A DNA stretch of 13,133 nt from Nitrospinaceae bacterium (lineage in GTDB: Bacteria; Nitrospinota; Nitrospinia; Nitrospinales; VA-1). Both the position numbers and the translations under genes were made by a program. How positions within the stretch are numbered: position 1 is the first letter of the stretch; each line of letters starts with the position of its first letter. Shown here piece after piece: positions 12,911 through 13,133 of the stretch. The stretch covers positions 1 to 13,133 of the forward strand of contig JAESTE010000028.1 of NCBI GenBank assembly GCA_016763735.1. Direction: 5' to 3'. Under the pieces are notes generated by a model. That model had not been told where the DNA came from, did no database searches, and worked only from the letters and a program-made list of their open reading frames with translations.

Positions 12911-13133
12911 ATGCAATCCTTCACGGCATTGGTGAGGCCACCGGGAACCCGCTTTCCGCAAGCTATTTCCGACCACCCGCAGAAAAAGGGGATCGACCAA
13001 CCCAGAGCATTGATCCAGCACCAGAGTTATGTGGATGCGCTGAAACGGGCGGGGGGTAAAATCCTTTCCCTGCCTCCCGAAGACCTTCTTCCCGATTCCA
13101 CTTTCGTTGTAGATACCGCTTTTATTTTTGACG
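12911..13133 (+). CDS. Dimethylargininase-like amidinotransferase-fold hydrolase, 3' end missing
   Basis: The first 74 codons of a gene cut by the window end. The translation begins MQSFTALVRPPGTRFPQAIS and continues with HPQKKGIDQPRALIQHQSYVDAL, LPPEDLLPDSTFVVDTAFIF, the layout of the NG,NG-dimethylarginine dimethylaminohydrolase family (guanidino-group-modifying superfamily), which hydrolyses methylated arginines to citrulline. In known members this segment reads P-D-S-x-F-V-E-D-T-A, where the Asp, Glu and next Asp bind substrate. Here D62 and D68 are kept, but the Glu is Val67, so specificity may differ. The catalytic His and Cys lie beyond the window. The ATG has only a weak ribosome binding site, and the gene is probably translated with the preceding cyclotransferase-like gene. 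Confidence 0.85.
   Translation, partial: MQSFTALVRPPGTRFPQAISDHPQKKGIDQPRALIQHQSYVDALKRAGGKILSLPPEDLLPDSTFVVDTAFIFD

Overview
The window looks like a chromosomal stretch of a Gram-negative, probably free-living bacterium. Evidence is a long YidC with a large periplasmic domain, a split glycine dehydrogenase (GcvPA type), the rpmH-rnpA-yidD-yidC block, and intergenic gaps carrying small palindromic repeats. The style (tandem radical SAM genes, TTG starts, many dispersed repeats) would fit Nitrospinota or a deltaproteobacterium-like lineage, but this placement is inference and weak. No phage, transposase, CRISPR array, rRNA or tRNA was seen.

Left part (1-4863): the 3' portion of gcvPA converges on an FAD/NAD(P) disulfide oxidoreductase, followed on the same minus strand by a small TPR protein. 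Divergent from these is a plus-strand run of small genes: an unrecognised 90-residue protein, a Rieske-like protein whose two His ligands are absent and replaced by extra Cys residues, a single-domain cupin with complete metal ligands, and a 182-residue helical protein with a HEPN-like R-x4-H motif.

Middle (4864-9236): two tandem paralogous minus-strand genes encode ~600-residue proteins with a B12-binding-like N-terminal half and a radical SAM half, both with an unusual C-x4-C-x2-C cluster motif. An identical 35-nt repeat lies just downstream of each gene. A 470-nt non-coding gap follows, with an imperfect inverted repeat, a palindrome, and a strong promoter leading into a hairpin-plus-T-run leader.

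Right part (9237-13133): rpmH, rnpA, yidD and yidC (ribosomal protein L34, RNase P protein, and membrane-protein insertion) run on the plus strand and end at a strong bidirectional terminator, beyond which trxA runs the other way. Divergent from trxA is a gamma-glutamylcyclotransferase-fold protein with degraded active-site motifs, then the 5' end of a dimethylargininase-like gene cut by the window edge. The most interesting items are the four-Cys Rieske-like protein, the tandem radical SAM pair, the degenerate cyclotransferase and the rpmH leader.
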